From Candidatus Coprenecus stercorigallinarum (GTDB taxonomy: Bacteria > Bacteroidota > Bacteroidia > Bacteroidales > UBA932), in assembly GCA_018711305.1 (NCBI GenBank), contig DVIL01000036.1, positions 1 through 64,000 of the forward strand: DNA of 64,000 bases, in the 5' to 3' direction. Positions within the stretch are counted from its first letter, which is position 1, and each line of letters opens with the position of its first letter. This document shows positions 52,801-61,980 of the stretch, in pieces. The notes under the pieces are model-generated. The model did not search any database, was not told where the DNA came from, and saw only the letters and a list, made by a program, of their open reading frames with translations. The position numbers and the translations under genes were made by a program.

Positions 52801-52926
52801 ATGCCTACTCCACCCGGTTCCGGTGGAAATGGGGAGCCGCGTAGAAAACGAAGCCGAGAAGGGAAACGAGGCTTAGGACGGCTCCTGTCAGGTAGGCGTA
52901 GGAGAAAGACAGACGCTCCCCTATAA
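49825..52926 (+). CDS. RND efflux permease 2 (AcrB/CusA/MdtC-like)
   Basis: SVLLIFAVLTVIGAAMLPSLNLQYLPRDKQQTMSISFYWQDASARVIESEVTSKIE, AGISISLSIIIDNSIIM; ATGA overlap with permease 1. Confidence 0.95.
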   Translation: MKGGFRIPSFSVLLIFAVLTVIGAAMLPSLNLQYLPRDKQQTMSISFYWQDASARVIESEVTSKIEGYISSIKGISRVSSMSRKEEGSIDITLKKKEDVDAVRFEISSALRSLYDQLPDGVSYPELSVSTGGANVDPILTYTVNADLPTNQIEQYINDHILKDLSIIEGVSSVVLSGATPNYMEIAFNPEKMKAAGVSSYELYNAVSTYLEGTSVVGSAPAYNPDEEPDIILRNAPVELSSVPVANKEGRIIRLSDVASITLKEKVPSSYYRINGLNTINITVYPEESINTVQVCRTVEETMTRLETGFPESFSALKAYDVSTEISEEVGKLVRRTLLCVVILLAFIFVTTFSPRYTFLIGLTLLVNLIVACIFYVLLDIDIHIYSLAGISISLSIIIDNSIIMVSHYSYYRDRKVFLAILAALLTTIGSLTVIFFLPEEQKRILADFSTVIIINLTVSMITALFFVPALLDYLPVKSESIAFSIRRRRKIVRFSQGYGRFIFYVKKFNWAVILFFLLAFGGSFLLFRKSLDGFASMFRQPERPVLYISAGMPEGCSVQQLNEIMVYMENFLAGFDEIKLFRTSITSYDRGSISVEFHEDVNRTSFPAILKQQVIRKAIDYGGANWSVYGINDQNFSNYIGGSTYRNGNIILSGYNYDILYGFCEDLVERLSANPRVSDLSIEGPENYYYSSSEGSREYLITYDYDNLALYGINPVSAFSALSERLFSQFVGTTMSDNGERMDVRLISDDAESFDVWHLANEYIRIDSTDIRFDEIGSIDSRNSGNNIFRQDQEYILCVRYNFIGSYKLEERLMESEIERLNTSVLPIGFKASSPQYDWLQKAKNQWILLVLIVVIIYMICAVLFESLLQPLAIISLIPVSFIGIFLAFRLTETTFDQGGFASMIMLAGIVVNAGIYIVNEYNRMPAHRRSFIRAYNHKIIPISLTILSTVLGLVPFLLDGKEEVFWFAFAIGTMGGMLFSYVALIIFLPMIMPTPPGSGGNGEPRRKRSREGKRGLGRLLSGRRRRKTDAPL

Positions 52927-54007
52927 CTCCGCCCAATACAAGTCCGATACCGATGCCTATGTCCCAGGAGGTGAGGTAGGTCGAAGTGGCCGTGCCGCGC
53001 TGGTCGTGCCGGCCGAGGTTGACGAACATGGTGTTGAAGGCCGGGAACATCGTCCCGAAGCCGGCTCCGAGCACAAGGGCCGTAGTGTACAGCATGATTT
53101 CAGCCGCCCTTATCGAATGGGGTGCCACTCTCTCGCACAGGAAGAGGCTCAGGAAACACAGTATCACCGGATAGAACGCGATGTGTATCACCTCCGTGAT
53201 ATGTCCGCGGTCCACCTGCTTGCCCGAGAACAGACGGGAGACGGCCAGGCCGACGGCCATGCAGGTGAAGAACAGACCCGTACCGCCGGTGATGCCCATA
53301 TTCCTGGCGTACATGGCCACGTACGTGGTGGTCATGCCATAGGGTATCGAGAGCAGCAGCAGGTCCAGGCCGAGGGGTATGCCTTTGAGCAGCACGAAAC
53401 GGTCCAGGGAAATGGCAGTACGGGGCACCGGCTGTTTCTTGGGTGTCCTGATGCAGCAGGCACATATCAGTCCGGCCATGCAGCAGCTGAGGGCTGTGAT
53501 GAAAATCGTATCGAAAGACACGTGGTCGTGCATGAACAGGCCGGTCATCGGGCCGAGGGACATGGCTATGTTGTTGGCCAGACCGTAATACCCCACCGCT
53601 TCCCCTCGCCGCGATGAGGGAGTGATGTCGATCACTATCGTATTGCCGGCCACGGTCACAGTACCGAACGAGAAACCGTGCACTATCCTCAGGACGATGA
53701 ACATCAGCACAGTCCCGGTGACGATATAGCCTCCGAATATCAGGGTGAATACTAAAAATGCTATCAGGTACAGCGGCTTGCGGGCAAAACTGTCCAGCAG
53801 ATAGCCCGAGAACGGACGGACGGCCAGAGCGGCTATCGTGTAGCAGGCGAGAATCGCTCCAACGGCCCCTTCTGTAACTCCGAACTCTTCGACCAGATAA
53901 AAAGGGAAAACAGGCATCAGCAGATAGAAGCCGAAATACAGCAGGAAGTTCGCTGCGAGGATGAAGCAGTAGCCGGGAGAGACCAGCCTGTCTTTATGCG
54001 GGGTCAT
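52805..54007 (-). CDS. MFS transporter (about 12 TM)
   Basis: FGVTEGAVGAILACYTIAALAVRPFSGYLLDSFARKPLYLIAFLVF; RIVHGFSFGTVTVAGNTIVID. Confidence 0.92.
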   Translation of the reverse strand: MTPHKDRLVSPGYCFILAANFLLYFGFYLLMPVFPFYLVEEFGVTEGAVGAILACYTIAALAVRPFSGYLLDSFARKPLYLIAFLVFTLIFGGYIVTGTVLMFIVLRIVHGFSFGTVTVAGNTIVIDITPSSRRGEAVGYYGLANNIAMSLGPMTGLFMHDHVSFDTIFITALSCCMAGLICACCIRTPKKQPVPRTAISLDRFVLLKGIPLGLDLLLLSIPYGMTTTYVAMYARNMGITGGTGLFFTCMAVGLAVSRLFSGKQVDRGHITEVIHIAFYPVILCFLSLFLCERVAPHSIRAAEIMLYTTALVLGAGFGTMFPAFNTMFVNLGRHDQRGTATSTYLTSWDIGIGIGLVLGGVIGERLSFSYAYLTGAVLSLVSLLGFVFYAAPHFHRNRVE

Positions 54008-56580
54008 CGGGGTTGTCTTTTCTTATGTCCGTAGAAAAATGAATAAAGTATGCATCCGGCCAGAGCCAGGATTATGACCAGCGAGGATGCGAGGGAAATG
54101 TTCCTGCCTATGGTGAAAGAGCCGGGGTCATATACAAATTCCACTTCATGGCTCCCCTCGTCTACCAGCAGGGCGCGGAGGGTGTAGTCGGCGCGGAGAA
54201 TGGGAACCTCCTCTCCGTCTATGAAGGCTTTCCAGCCGGCAGGGTAGTATATCTCACTGAATACGGCAAGACCTGTTGCAGTGGCATTGACATCGTATTT
54301 CAGGCGGTTGGGGCTGTATTCTGTCAGTTCTATGCTGCCGTCGGATGCACCTGGATATGCGGTTACGGTACCTTCGGCTGCCTGAGGATCGGATACTACG
54401 GCCTCACGGGCAGGATCAATCTCTCGGAGAGCGGCCATCTCCGCATCAGCGGTAGGGGCCGTACGGGAACTTTCCACAAACCATGCATTGCCGAGCCGTC
54501 CGCCGTATGTCAGAGGCAGACTGTTGCCGTCGAAGACTATGTATTTCGTATTGAGCATGGACAGCACCGGATAGTATTCCAGTCCGGCTTCCAGGTCTGC
54601 AATGGTGCGGGCCGTAGGGATGACAGCATTGACATCCGAGGCCAGACGGCTCATCTCCGGAGCGATATGGAAATCTATCAGATCCTGATACCGCTGGAGC
54701 TTGGCAGGGCTGTAGCCGCCTATTGTCTTATGGTGGTAGCTTACGATAGCGTCATTGAAGGTATTGACACTCAGGTCAAGAACCCGATAAGACAGTTCGG
54801 TGTCCTGATGTATGGCATTGTCCACCGGACGGGGATTGAACTGTTCATCGAAATTACGCCTGGTTACAAAATGATCCTTGTTCAGGTATCTCTTATCCAC
54901 ACCCCACAGATCCACGAGCAGCAGCACTCCGAGAACGGCCACTGCCGGTATTGCCTTGAATTTCCCTTTCCACGCAACTGCCAGCACTCCTGCTGACAGC
55001 ACAATGAAAACCAGCGACCTGAATGCATCTGCCCTGAGCAGGCTGCGGCGGTCATCTTCGAGCGCACCGATCAGGGACGCATTGTTCCCTAACACAGCTG
55101 CATCCGAAGCGGAGGAAAAGTCTCCTGCCAGTCCGGGGAATAAAGCGAACAGCAGGGATATGCCCCCTGTCACTCCAAGGGCCGTCAGCAGACCGTTCCG
55201 GACCTTCCTGTCAGGAAGAGGTTCCTTGCCGAAAAGGGCGGCATTGACACCGAGAATACCCATCAGCGGGACCGTTACCTGCAGAATGACCAGAATCATG
55301 GAGACAGTACGGAACTTGTTGTACATAGGAGCATACTTGAAGAACAGCTCGGAAAACCACATGAAATGCGAGCCCCAGGCCAGCAGCACGGCCAGCAGTG
55401 ACACACCCGCTATCCACCATTTGTAGCGGCCCCGTATCACACAGAGTCCGAAGACAAAGAGGAAAAGGGAGACGGCACCGAGATACATCGGTCCGGCCGT
55501 GAAAGGCTGAGGACCCCAGTACAGCGGCATACCCTTGCGCAGAGCCTCGGCATTTGCCCCCACAGAGCGCAGGTACTGGTATGTAGCCGATTCGCGGGAC
55601 AGTTCTCCGGATGAAGAACCTCCGTTGAAGTTGGGGATCAACAGATTCGGCATCTCCTCTATACCATAGGACCAGGCGGTGGCATAGTCGAGCTTCAGAC
55701 CGTCTCCGGTCTGCTTGTGCTCATCATGGGTCAGTTCAGAGCCTCCGCGCATGGTGTACTCCGCATATTCGTAGGTAGGCAGCAATTTATTGGCGTTGGT
55801 GGCGATGCCGAGCAGGCCGCCGACCAGCACGAGGACGGAGGCCATGAGCCAGCGGCCCACCGGTGTCTCACGGAAAGAGGGCACCACGGTTGTTCCGGAG
55901 CCGTTTTCCGATGCGGCCTTCATTTTCCTCTGGGCCACAACAGCCCCGCACAGCTCCGCGATGGCATAGCCGAAGACGATGAACGCCAGATAGTATGTAA
56001 TCTGGGGATGATTGGCCTTTATCTGAAAGCTCAGGGCCAGGGCGAAGAATACCGCGCCGAGGAGGGCCTTTCGTCTGTAGGCATAGACCAGAGCCGCCAG
56101 TACCCAGGGCATGAAGGCTATGGCCACCATCTTGGTGTTGTGGCCGACCTGGATGATCTGCATGTTGTAGGAGCAGAAAGTCACCGCAATGGCCCCGACC
56201 GCCGAAAGCCAGGGATTGACCCCGAAGGCCAGGAACAGCAGGAAGCCTCCGAGCAGCGAGATGATCAGATAGCTGGGCGGACGCTCGCCCCAGAACAGCA
56301 GGTCATAGAGAGGAGTCGTCGCATCCCCCTTGTACGGCACGGATATCTGAGTCGCAGGCATCCCGCCAAACATCGAGCCGGTCCACAGTGCCGGGTCATC
56401 CGGATGCCCCTCATTCCATTCCAGTATCTCGTGCGACATTCCCTTCCATGAAGAGATATCCGACTGGTCCACCACCTTACCCTGCAGCACCTGAGGCGCA
56501 TAGGCATACGCAATGACTGCAAACCCTGCCACGATAATCACATACGGCAGGGCCTTCCTGAGTATTTCCTTTATCTTCAT
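54004..56580 (-). CDS. YfhO family membrane protein (putative membrane glycosyltransferase)
   Basis: QGKVVDQSDISSWKGMSHEILEWNEGHPDDPALWTGSMFGGMPATQISV; YNMQIIQVGHNTKMVAIAFMPWVLA; C-terminal EIYYPAGWKAFIDGEEVPILRADYTLRALLVDEGSHEVEFVYDP. Confidence 0.92.
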   Translation of the reverse strand: MKIKEILRKALPYVIIVAGFAVIAYAYAPQVLQGKVVDQSDISSWKGMSHEILEWNEGHPDDPALWTGSMFGGMPATQISVPYKGDATTPLYDLLFWGERPPSYLIISLLGGFLLFLAFGVNPWLSAVGAIAVTFCSYNMQIIQVGHNTKMVAIAFMPWVLAALVYAYRRKALLGAVFFALALSFQIKANHPQITYYLAFIVFGYAIAELCGAVVAQRKMKAASENGSGTTVVPSFRETPVGRWLMASVLVLVGGLLGIATNANKLLPTYEYAEYTMRGGSELTHDEHKQTGDGLKLDYATAWSYGIEEMPNLLIPNFNGGSSSGELSRESATYQYLRSVGANAEALRKGMPLYWGPQPFTAGPMYLGAVSLFLFVFGLCVIRGRYKWWIAGVSLLAVLLAWGSHFMWFSELFFKYAPMYNKFRTVSMILVILQVTVPLMGILGVNAALFGKEPLPDRKVRNGLLTALGVTGGISLLFALFPGLAGDFSSASDAAVLGNNASLIGALEDDRRSLLRADAFRSLVFIVLSAGVLAVAWKGKFKAIPAVAVLGVLLLVDLWGVDKRYLNKDHFVTRRNFDEQFNPRPVDNAIHQDTELSYRVLDLSVNTFNDAIVSYHHKTIGGYSPAKLQRYQDLIDFHIAPEMSRLASDVNAVIPTARTIADLEAGLEYYPVLSMLNTKYIVFDGNSLPLTYGGRLGNAWFVESSRTAPTADAEMAALREIDPAREAVVSDPQAAEGTVTAYPGASDGSIELTEYSPNRLKYDVNATATGLAVFSEIYYPAGWKAFIDGEEVPILRADYTLRALLVDEGSHEVEFVYDPGSFTIGRNISLASSLVIILALAGCILYSFFYGHKKRQPR

Positions 56581-56704
56581 ATTCCGTTATATTCAGTTTT
56601 TCCGTCGAAAGTTATTGCAACTTGCAAATATACTCTTTTTCCATATAAACGCGCATATTCGCAACCACCAGTATTTCCCGTCACTCCATCGTCACCCACT
56701 TCCC

Positions 56705-56721
56705 ACTCCTTCGGAAGGAGT
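56705..56721. repeat. Family C palindrome, distant copy
   Basis: ACTCCTTCGGAAGGAGT. Confidence 0.8.
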
Positions 56722-56740
56722 GGAATTACGCCATAACGGG

Positions 56741-58141
56741 CTATCTTGTGCGGAGACGTAGGAATGACAGGCAAGAGGCGCAGACGACCAGTATGCCGGC
56801 AAGGAGCATAGCGCCATGCGGGGCCTTGTCTCCGAAGAGATGGAAAAGAAGGGCAACGAGGGCTGCGCCGGTGGCCTGGCCTGTCAGGCGGGCGGTGGAG
56901 AGCATGCCGCTTGCACTGCCGGCCCGGTGGTTGGGCGCGGAGCTCAGGAGCAGATGGTTGTTGGGCGACTGGAAGAATCCGAAACCGGCGCCGCAGAGGG
57001 CGAGTCTCCAGCCGAGGGCAAAGGGAGAAGCATCCACCGGCATCTGCGAGAGCAGGAAGCAGCCGGCACTCATAAGCAACAGACCGAAACCACCTAACAG
57101 GCCCGGGTGGATCTTGCCGCTCAGCGAGCCGGACAAAGGCGCCACGAACATCACTATGAACGGCCAGGCGGTCATTACGGCACCGGTCTCCACGGGATTC
57201 ATCCCGAAGGTATGCAGCAGCATGAAAGGCATGCCTACCAGCACCATCATCTGGGCAGTATATGAAACCACACTGGTTGTCACGGACATGGAGAAGGCCG
57301 GAATACGGAGCAGGTCAAAGGGCAGCATCGGATATCTGCGGCGGAGCTGACTGCGGATATACAGGAAACCCAGTACGAGCAGCACGGCAGCTGCCACAGC
57401 TACGACCGCAGGACTGACATCGTGCGAATACATCTCGATGCAGCCTATGAGAAGACCGAACACGGCGGCGTTGAGAAGGGCGTCCCCGATATGGAAACGG
57501 CGTCCGACGATATGAGTGGGATTGTCAGGGAGGAAACGCCACCCCATCAGGAATGTCACTATCCCCACCGGGATATTGATGGCGAACAGCCAGGGCCAGG
57601 AGGCGAAAGACAGTATGGCGGCCGCTATCGACGGACCGGACACGGCCGACAGGGCCACCACGGTGGCATTGATTCCCACCCCCTTGCCGAAATGCCGCCT
57701 GGGAAACACCAGTTTGGCCACGGAGGTATTGACACTCATCATCATCGCCGCCCCAAGCCCCTGGAATGCCCTGGATGCCACGAGCATAAGCAGACTGTGG
57801 GAAACCGTGCAGAGAACGGATGCCACCGTAAACACGGCCACTCCCGACAGATACACTTTTTTATAGCTGTACAGTTCCCCGAGCGTCGAGAAGGGCAGCA
57901 GGGCCATCATCACCACGAGCTGGAAAGCATTGACCACCCATATCGAGTCAGCAGGCGAGACACCGAGTTCCTGCGCTATCACCGGCAGGGCCACATTGCA
58001 GATATTGCCGTCCACCACCGACAGGAAGATGCCGCACCACACCGCGCCCATGGCATAGAAAAGCTGCGGCCTGTGCAGACCGTCCCACTCCAGATTGCCG
58101 GTGATCCTTTCTTCTTCCATTTTACTGCGTGACTTCGGCAA
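56741..58141 (-). CDS. MFS transporter, DHA2-like (paralog 1 of tandem pair)
   Basis: ITGNLEWDGLHRPQLFYAMGAVWCGIFLSVVDGNICNVALPVIAQELGVSPADSIWVVNAFQL. Confidence 0.93.
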   Translation of the reverse strand: MPKSRSKMEEERITGNLEWDGLHRPQLFYAMGAVWCGIFLSVVDGNICNVALPVIAQELGVSPADSIWVVNAFQLVVMMALLPFSTLGELYSYKKVYLSGVAVFTVASVLCTVSHSLLMLVASRAFQGLGAAMMMSVNTSVAKLVFPRRHFGKGVGINATVVALSAVSGPSIAAAILSFASWPWLFAINIPVGIVTFLMGWRFLPDNPTHIVGRRFHIGDALLNAAVFGLLIGCIEMYSHDVSPAVVAVAAAVLLVLGFLYIRSQLRRRYPMLPFDLLRIPAFSMSVTTSVVSYTAQMMVLVGMPFMLLHTFGMNPVETGAVMTAWPFIVMFVAPLSGSLSGKIHPGLLGGFGLLLMSAGCFLLSQMPVDASPFALGWRLALCGAGFGFFQSPNNHLLLSSAPNHRAGSASGMLSTARLTGQATGAALVALLFHLFGDKAPHGAMLLAGILVVCASCLSFLRLRTR

Positions 58142-58153
58142 ATGTACGCAAAT

Positions 58154-59584
58154 TTACTTTACGGGAGAACGCAGCCCGAGTCGGCTGACAGAGGAAAGGG
58201 CGCCGCAGATGGTGAGGATGCCGGCCAGGAGCATGGCATCGTGGGGAGCACCGTCTCCGAAAAGATGGAAGAAGAGGGCGACGAGGGCCGCACCGGTGGA
58301 CTGGCCTACGAGGCGGGCCGTTGCAAGCATGCCTCCCGCACTGCCGGCACGGTAGTTGGGCGCGGAACTCAGAAGCATGTGGTTGTTGGGCGACTGGAAG
58401 AAACCGAATCCGGCCCCGCACATCATCAGCCGCCATGCAATGTCCAGATGCGAGGCGTTCTCAGGAACAAATGCAAGCAGGAAACAGCCGGCACTCATCA
58501 GCAGCAGGCCGAAACATCCCAGCACTCCGGGATGCACCCTGCCTATGAGCGAGCCGGCCAGCGGGGCCACGAACACGATGACCAGCGGCCAGGAAGTCAT
58601 CAGCAGTCCGGTCTCCACGGCATTCATCCCGAAAGTATGCAGGAGCATGAACGGTATGGCCACCATTGCCGTCATCTGGGCGGTAAAGGAGATAATGCTG
58701 GTAATCACCGACATCGAGAATACGGGGATACGGAGCAGGTCGAACGGCAGCATGGGCCAGCGGCGGCGGAGCTGGGTCCGCACGTAGATGCTGCCCAGGA
58801 CAACCAGCAGGGCGACCCCGACAAGCACCGTAACGGACTTCGCCCCGTGCGAATACATCTCGATGCAGCCTATCAGCAGTCCGAAGACGGCGGCATTGAG
58901 CAGGCCGTCCCGGATATTGAAATGCCGTCCCTCGATGTGGGTAGGATTGTCCGGCAGATGCTTGAATGCCATGAAGAACGTCACTATTCCCACCGGAATG
59001 TTGATTGCGAAGAGCCAGGGCCAGGAGGCGAACGAAAGAATACCTGCCGCAACCGTAGGACCGGCCACCGAGGCAAGGGCCACCACCGTGGCGTTAAGCC
59101 CCACTCCCCTGCCCAGGTACTTTTTGGGATAGGTGATTTTCACAAGAGTGGTATTGACACTCATCATCATCGCCGCACCCAGCCCCTGGAACGCCCTTGA
59201 GGCGACCAGAAGCGGCAGCGTATGCGACAGGGCGCAGAACAGCGAGCCGACTGTGAACAGTACCGTCCCCGAGACATACACCCGCTTGTAGCTCAGCAGC
59301 TCCCCGATGGAGGAGAACGACAGCAGGGTCATCATGATCACCAGCTGGAACGAGTTGACCACCCAGATGGAGTCCGCAGACGACACCCCAAGCTCCTGCG
59401 AGATGGTAGGCAGGGCCACATTGCAGATATTGCCGTCCATCACCGAGAGAAAAATCCCGCACCACAGCGAGGCCACCGCATAGTAAATCTTCGGGCGGGA
59501 CAGACCGTCCCACTCCAGATTGCCGGTGATGTGCTCTTCCGGTTCAACTGCCGTATTCACCCCCTTTTTCATGTGCATGTGCAT
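58154..59584 (-). CDS. MFS transporter, DHA2-like (paralog 2 of tandem pair); start uncertain (59584 or nearby Met)
   Basis: ITGNLEWDGLSRPKIYYAVASLWCGIFLSVMDGNICNVALPTISQELGVSSADSIWVVNSFQL; collinear with paralog 1. Confidence 0.92.
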   Translation of the reverse strand: MHMHMKKGVNTAVEPEEHITGNLEWDGLSRPKIYYAVASLWCGIFLSVMDGNICNVALPTISQELGVSSADSIWVVNSFQLVIMMTLLSFSSIGELLSYKRVYVSGTVLFTVGSLFCALSHTLPLLVASRAFQGLGAAMMMSVNTTLVKITYPKKYLGRGVGLNATVVALASVAGPTVAAGILSFASWPWLFAINIPVGIVTFFMAFKHLPDNPTHIEGRHFNIRDGLLNAAVFGLLIGCIEMYSHGAKSVTVLVGVALLVVLGSIYVRTQLRRRWPMLPFDLLRIPVFSMSVITSIISFTAQMTAMVAIPFMLLHTFGMNAVETGLLMTSWPLVIVFVAPLAGSLIGRVHPGVLGCFGLLLMSAGCFLLAFVPENASHLDIAWRLMMCGAGFGFFQSPNNHMLLSSAPNYRAGSAGGMLATARLVGQSTGAALVALFFHLFGDGAPHDAMLLAGILTICGALSSVSRLGLRSPVK

Positions 59585-59702
59585 GCAGATATTGACAGCG
59601 GGCAAAGATATACAAAACCCATTAACGATATGCCGGTATGGCGGTATGCAAACCATCAAATGAAAAAAATGCTATTTTTGAGGAAAGTTTAATTTTACTA
59701 TC

Positions 59703-60272
59703 ATGAAACGGTTTTTTTTAATTCTGGCTGCTGCGTCTGTTTCCTTAGCCGCTTTTGCGCAGACCAGGGTGCAGGACTCATTTTTCGGAGTCAGGCTTGG
59801 GGCGAGCTATAAGGAAGTATTCGGGACAGATGTTGTGAAGAACGAATACCGCAGGTCAGCAGGCATGAAAAACCATCCTAAATATAGATTGAGCGTCAAT
59901 AACGTCCGGTTGGGCGGCAGGGAATGGACAGAGTGCCTGTTCTATTTCGATGACGAACACCGCCTGTATCAGCTGCGTTTTTACGATGCATTCAAAAACG
60001 AGGATGTCTCCGGTACCTGTTATGAGCAGATTTTGGAACTGCTGGATAAGAAGTACAAGGACCGTCCCGGGATTATCAGGGAGTGCCGGAGTGACTGGGA
60101 AGACAGCAAGTACGAGTCGGTCTCCTATACGGACAGGGACGGAGGAGTGTGCGAACTGGTCAGGGAGTACAAGGCATCTGCCAGCGGACACTATTTCAAT
60201 TATGTGTTCCTGTACTACTACAATAAGAATGTAAAAATGGGTGTTGAACACAGCTATATGGAGGAATTGTAA
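59703..60272 (+). CDS. Small secreted protein of unknown function (paralog of the next gene)
   Basis: Signal peptide MKRFFLILAAASVSLAAFAQ; TRVQDSFFGVRLGASYKEVFG; TATTTTTG promoter motif upstream. Confidence 0.75.
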   Translation: MKRFFLILAAASVSLAAFAQTRVQDSFFGVRLGASYKEVFGTDVVKNEYRRSAGMKNHPKYRLSVNNVRLGGREWTECLFYFDDEHRLYQLRFYDAFKNEDVSGTCYEQILELLDKKYKDRPGIIRECRSDWEDSKYESVSYTDRDGGVCELVREYKASASGHYFNYVFLYYYNKNVKMGVEHSYMEEL

Positions 60273-60273
60273 T

Positions 60274-60855
60274 ATGAGACGGATAATAATCGCCGTTCTT
60301 GTCCTGTCTATTGCGACTGCAGTATCTGCACGTCAGAAAGTTCAGGATACTTTTTTCGGCCTGAAATTCGGTGAACGACATGAGGACATTTACGAATTGC
60401 CGGAACTCAAGGAGCTTATGGATTGCGCCACCCCGGACGGTATGGGCAGGAAAAACAAACCGCGCCAGCATGAGGTGCTGTGGGAGGTGGATTTCGGAGG
60501 CAGGCGCTGGAGCTATATGGATTATTATTTCAGCCCCGGAGGAGTGTTCTATAAAGTAAGGGCGTACAAAAACTACGATTCTCTGGAGGATGCCCAAGAG
60601 CGCTATCTGCCGCTGATGAAAGACCTGGACATGAAGTACGGGGATGACAATAGCATAGTCCGCAATGTCGATGACTGTATGGAGGATGACAGAGAACAAT
60701 CAGTGACTTATACGGATGCCGACGGCAGGGTGTGCAAGCTGAGTATCTACTATACTGAGTCTGATGGCATGGACATGTATTATTACGTCATGCTGTACTA
60801 CTATGACAGCAGACTCCAGAAAAAGATTGAAGCTGAGTTCCTGAATGAGTTGTAA
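60274..60855 (+). CDS. Small secreted protein of unknown function (paralog of the previous gene); start set to MRRIIIAVLVL
   Basis: Signal peptide; QKVQDTFFGLKFGERHEDIYELPELKEL; starts immediately after the stop of the previous gene. Confidence 0.75.
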   Translation: MRRIIIAVLVLSIATAVSARQKVQDTFFGLKFGERHEDIYELPELKELMDCATPDGMGRKNKPRQHEVLWEVDFGGRRWSYMDYYFSPGGVFYKVRAYKNYDSLEDAQERYLPLMKDLDMKYGDDNSIVRNVDDCMEDDREQSVTYTDADGRVCKLSIYYTESDGMDMYYYVMLYYYDSRLQKKIEAEFLNEL

Positions 60856-61654
60856 CATACAGCCGTAAACTGAGGTATTCATCGTTCGAATTTAGCATAA
60901 CTGCAATGGACCAAAAATTACGGGACCATAAAGCACATCTCAAACTCAAAGGAGTGCAGGGTAGACTTTCGGCGAAAATAGATTGAGGAGATGTTTCTTG
61001 CGACCCAGGAGCATTTTTGCGGATAACCATTTGAATTTTCTATGCAAAACCCTTTAACCCTTTAACGATACGACAGTTACCACTCCGGCCGAGCACCTCA
61101 TCATCGCCTTTTACTCGCTTGCCAGATTCAGCCGGCCTGTCTCAACTGACCTGCCCGACTCAAATTGCCTGCTTGGCTTGCCAGACTCCCCAGACTCCCT
61201 ATGAGTCTGTTTCTGCGACTTACTGTACAAGTGATTGAAAACAAGTAGATTCCCTTGATACGCAATATAACAGACTGCCAGCGTAAAGACCCTGTCTGTT
61301 TTACCATAATTCATGCATATCACTATCCTACAAGCACTTGGTGTCAACATACCGAAACAGACTTGCCTGGGAAAAAGAACCCGATAGACTCACACCCGCC
61401 TTACAATGCTTCCTGACATAGATCTCGGGCAAAATCTGCCCAACCCCTTTTCTCAGTCTGTTTTCTACATTTTAGCACAACTTATTTATTTACAGAAAAA
61501 TATGCCCGCTCATCGATTACAGACTTCTGACAGAAACAGGGGTCAGTAGAAATTCAGCGAGGATAAATTTCTACTGTTACCTGAATTGCACTTTGGTCGA
61601 CAAACCGGCTCACAGCCCATGTCATTCAACACTACACCGCATCACGTGTAACCG

Positions 61655-61798
61655 GAAGGTGACGATGAAACGACACTTTCGTCGGCACCTTCAGCGGGGG
61701 GATACGGTGACAAGGCCGTCAGAAGGACCTGCGGACGGGGTTCCACGGCTGCGGGTGCCGGAAGGTGCCGATGAAACGCCATTTTCGTCGGCACATTC
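61655..61798 (+). repeat. Family A array: two 38-bp palindromes (61655, 61761), again 106 bp apart, with diverged linker
   Basis: GAAGGTGACGATGAAACGACACTTTCGTCGGCACCTTC ... GGCCGTCAGAAGGACCTGCGGACGGGGTTCCACGGCTGCGGGTGCCG GAAGGTGCCGATGAAACGCCATTTTCGTCGGCACATTC. Confidence 0.93.
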
Positions 61799-61940
61799 TA
61801 GGCTGCCTTGGAATCAAACTGCGCACAGCAAATCCCAGAGGGTCATCGATAAAAAGTTTTCCCCCGGATTGCAAACCTACATGCGTGTCCCGCTGAATTT
61901 CTACTGACCCAGAAACAAATACAGCAACAGAATGACGGCA

Positions 61941-61980
61941 ACCATACCCAACCATACCCAACCATATCCAACCATACCCT
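61941..61980. repeat. 10-bp tandem repeat x4
   Basis: ACCATACCCA ACCATACCCA ACCATATCCA ACCATACCCT. Confidence 0.92.

Noticed and set aside
61941-61980. ACCATACCCA repeats as a regulatory iteron set
   Set aside because: No Rep gene or origin features nearby; a simple microsatellite is the more economical reading.
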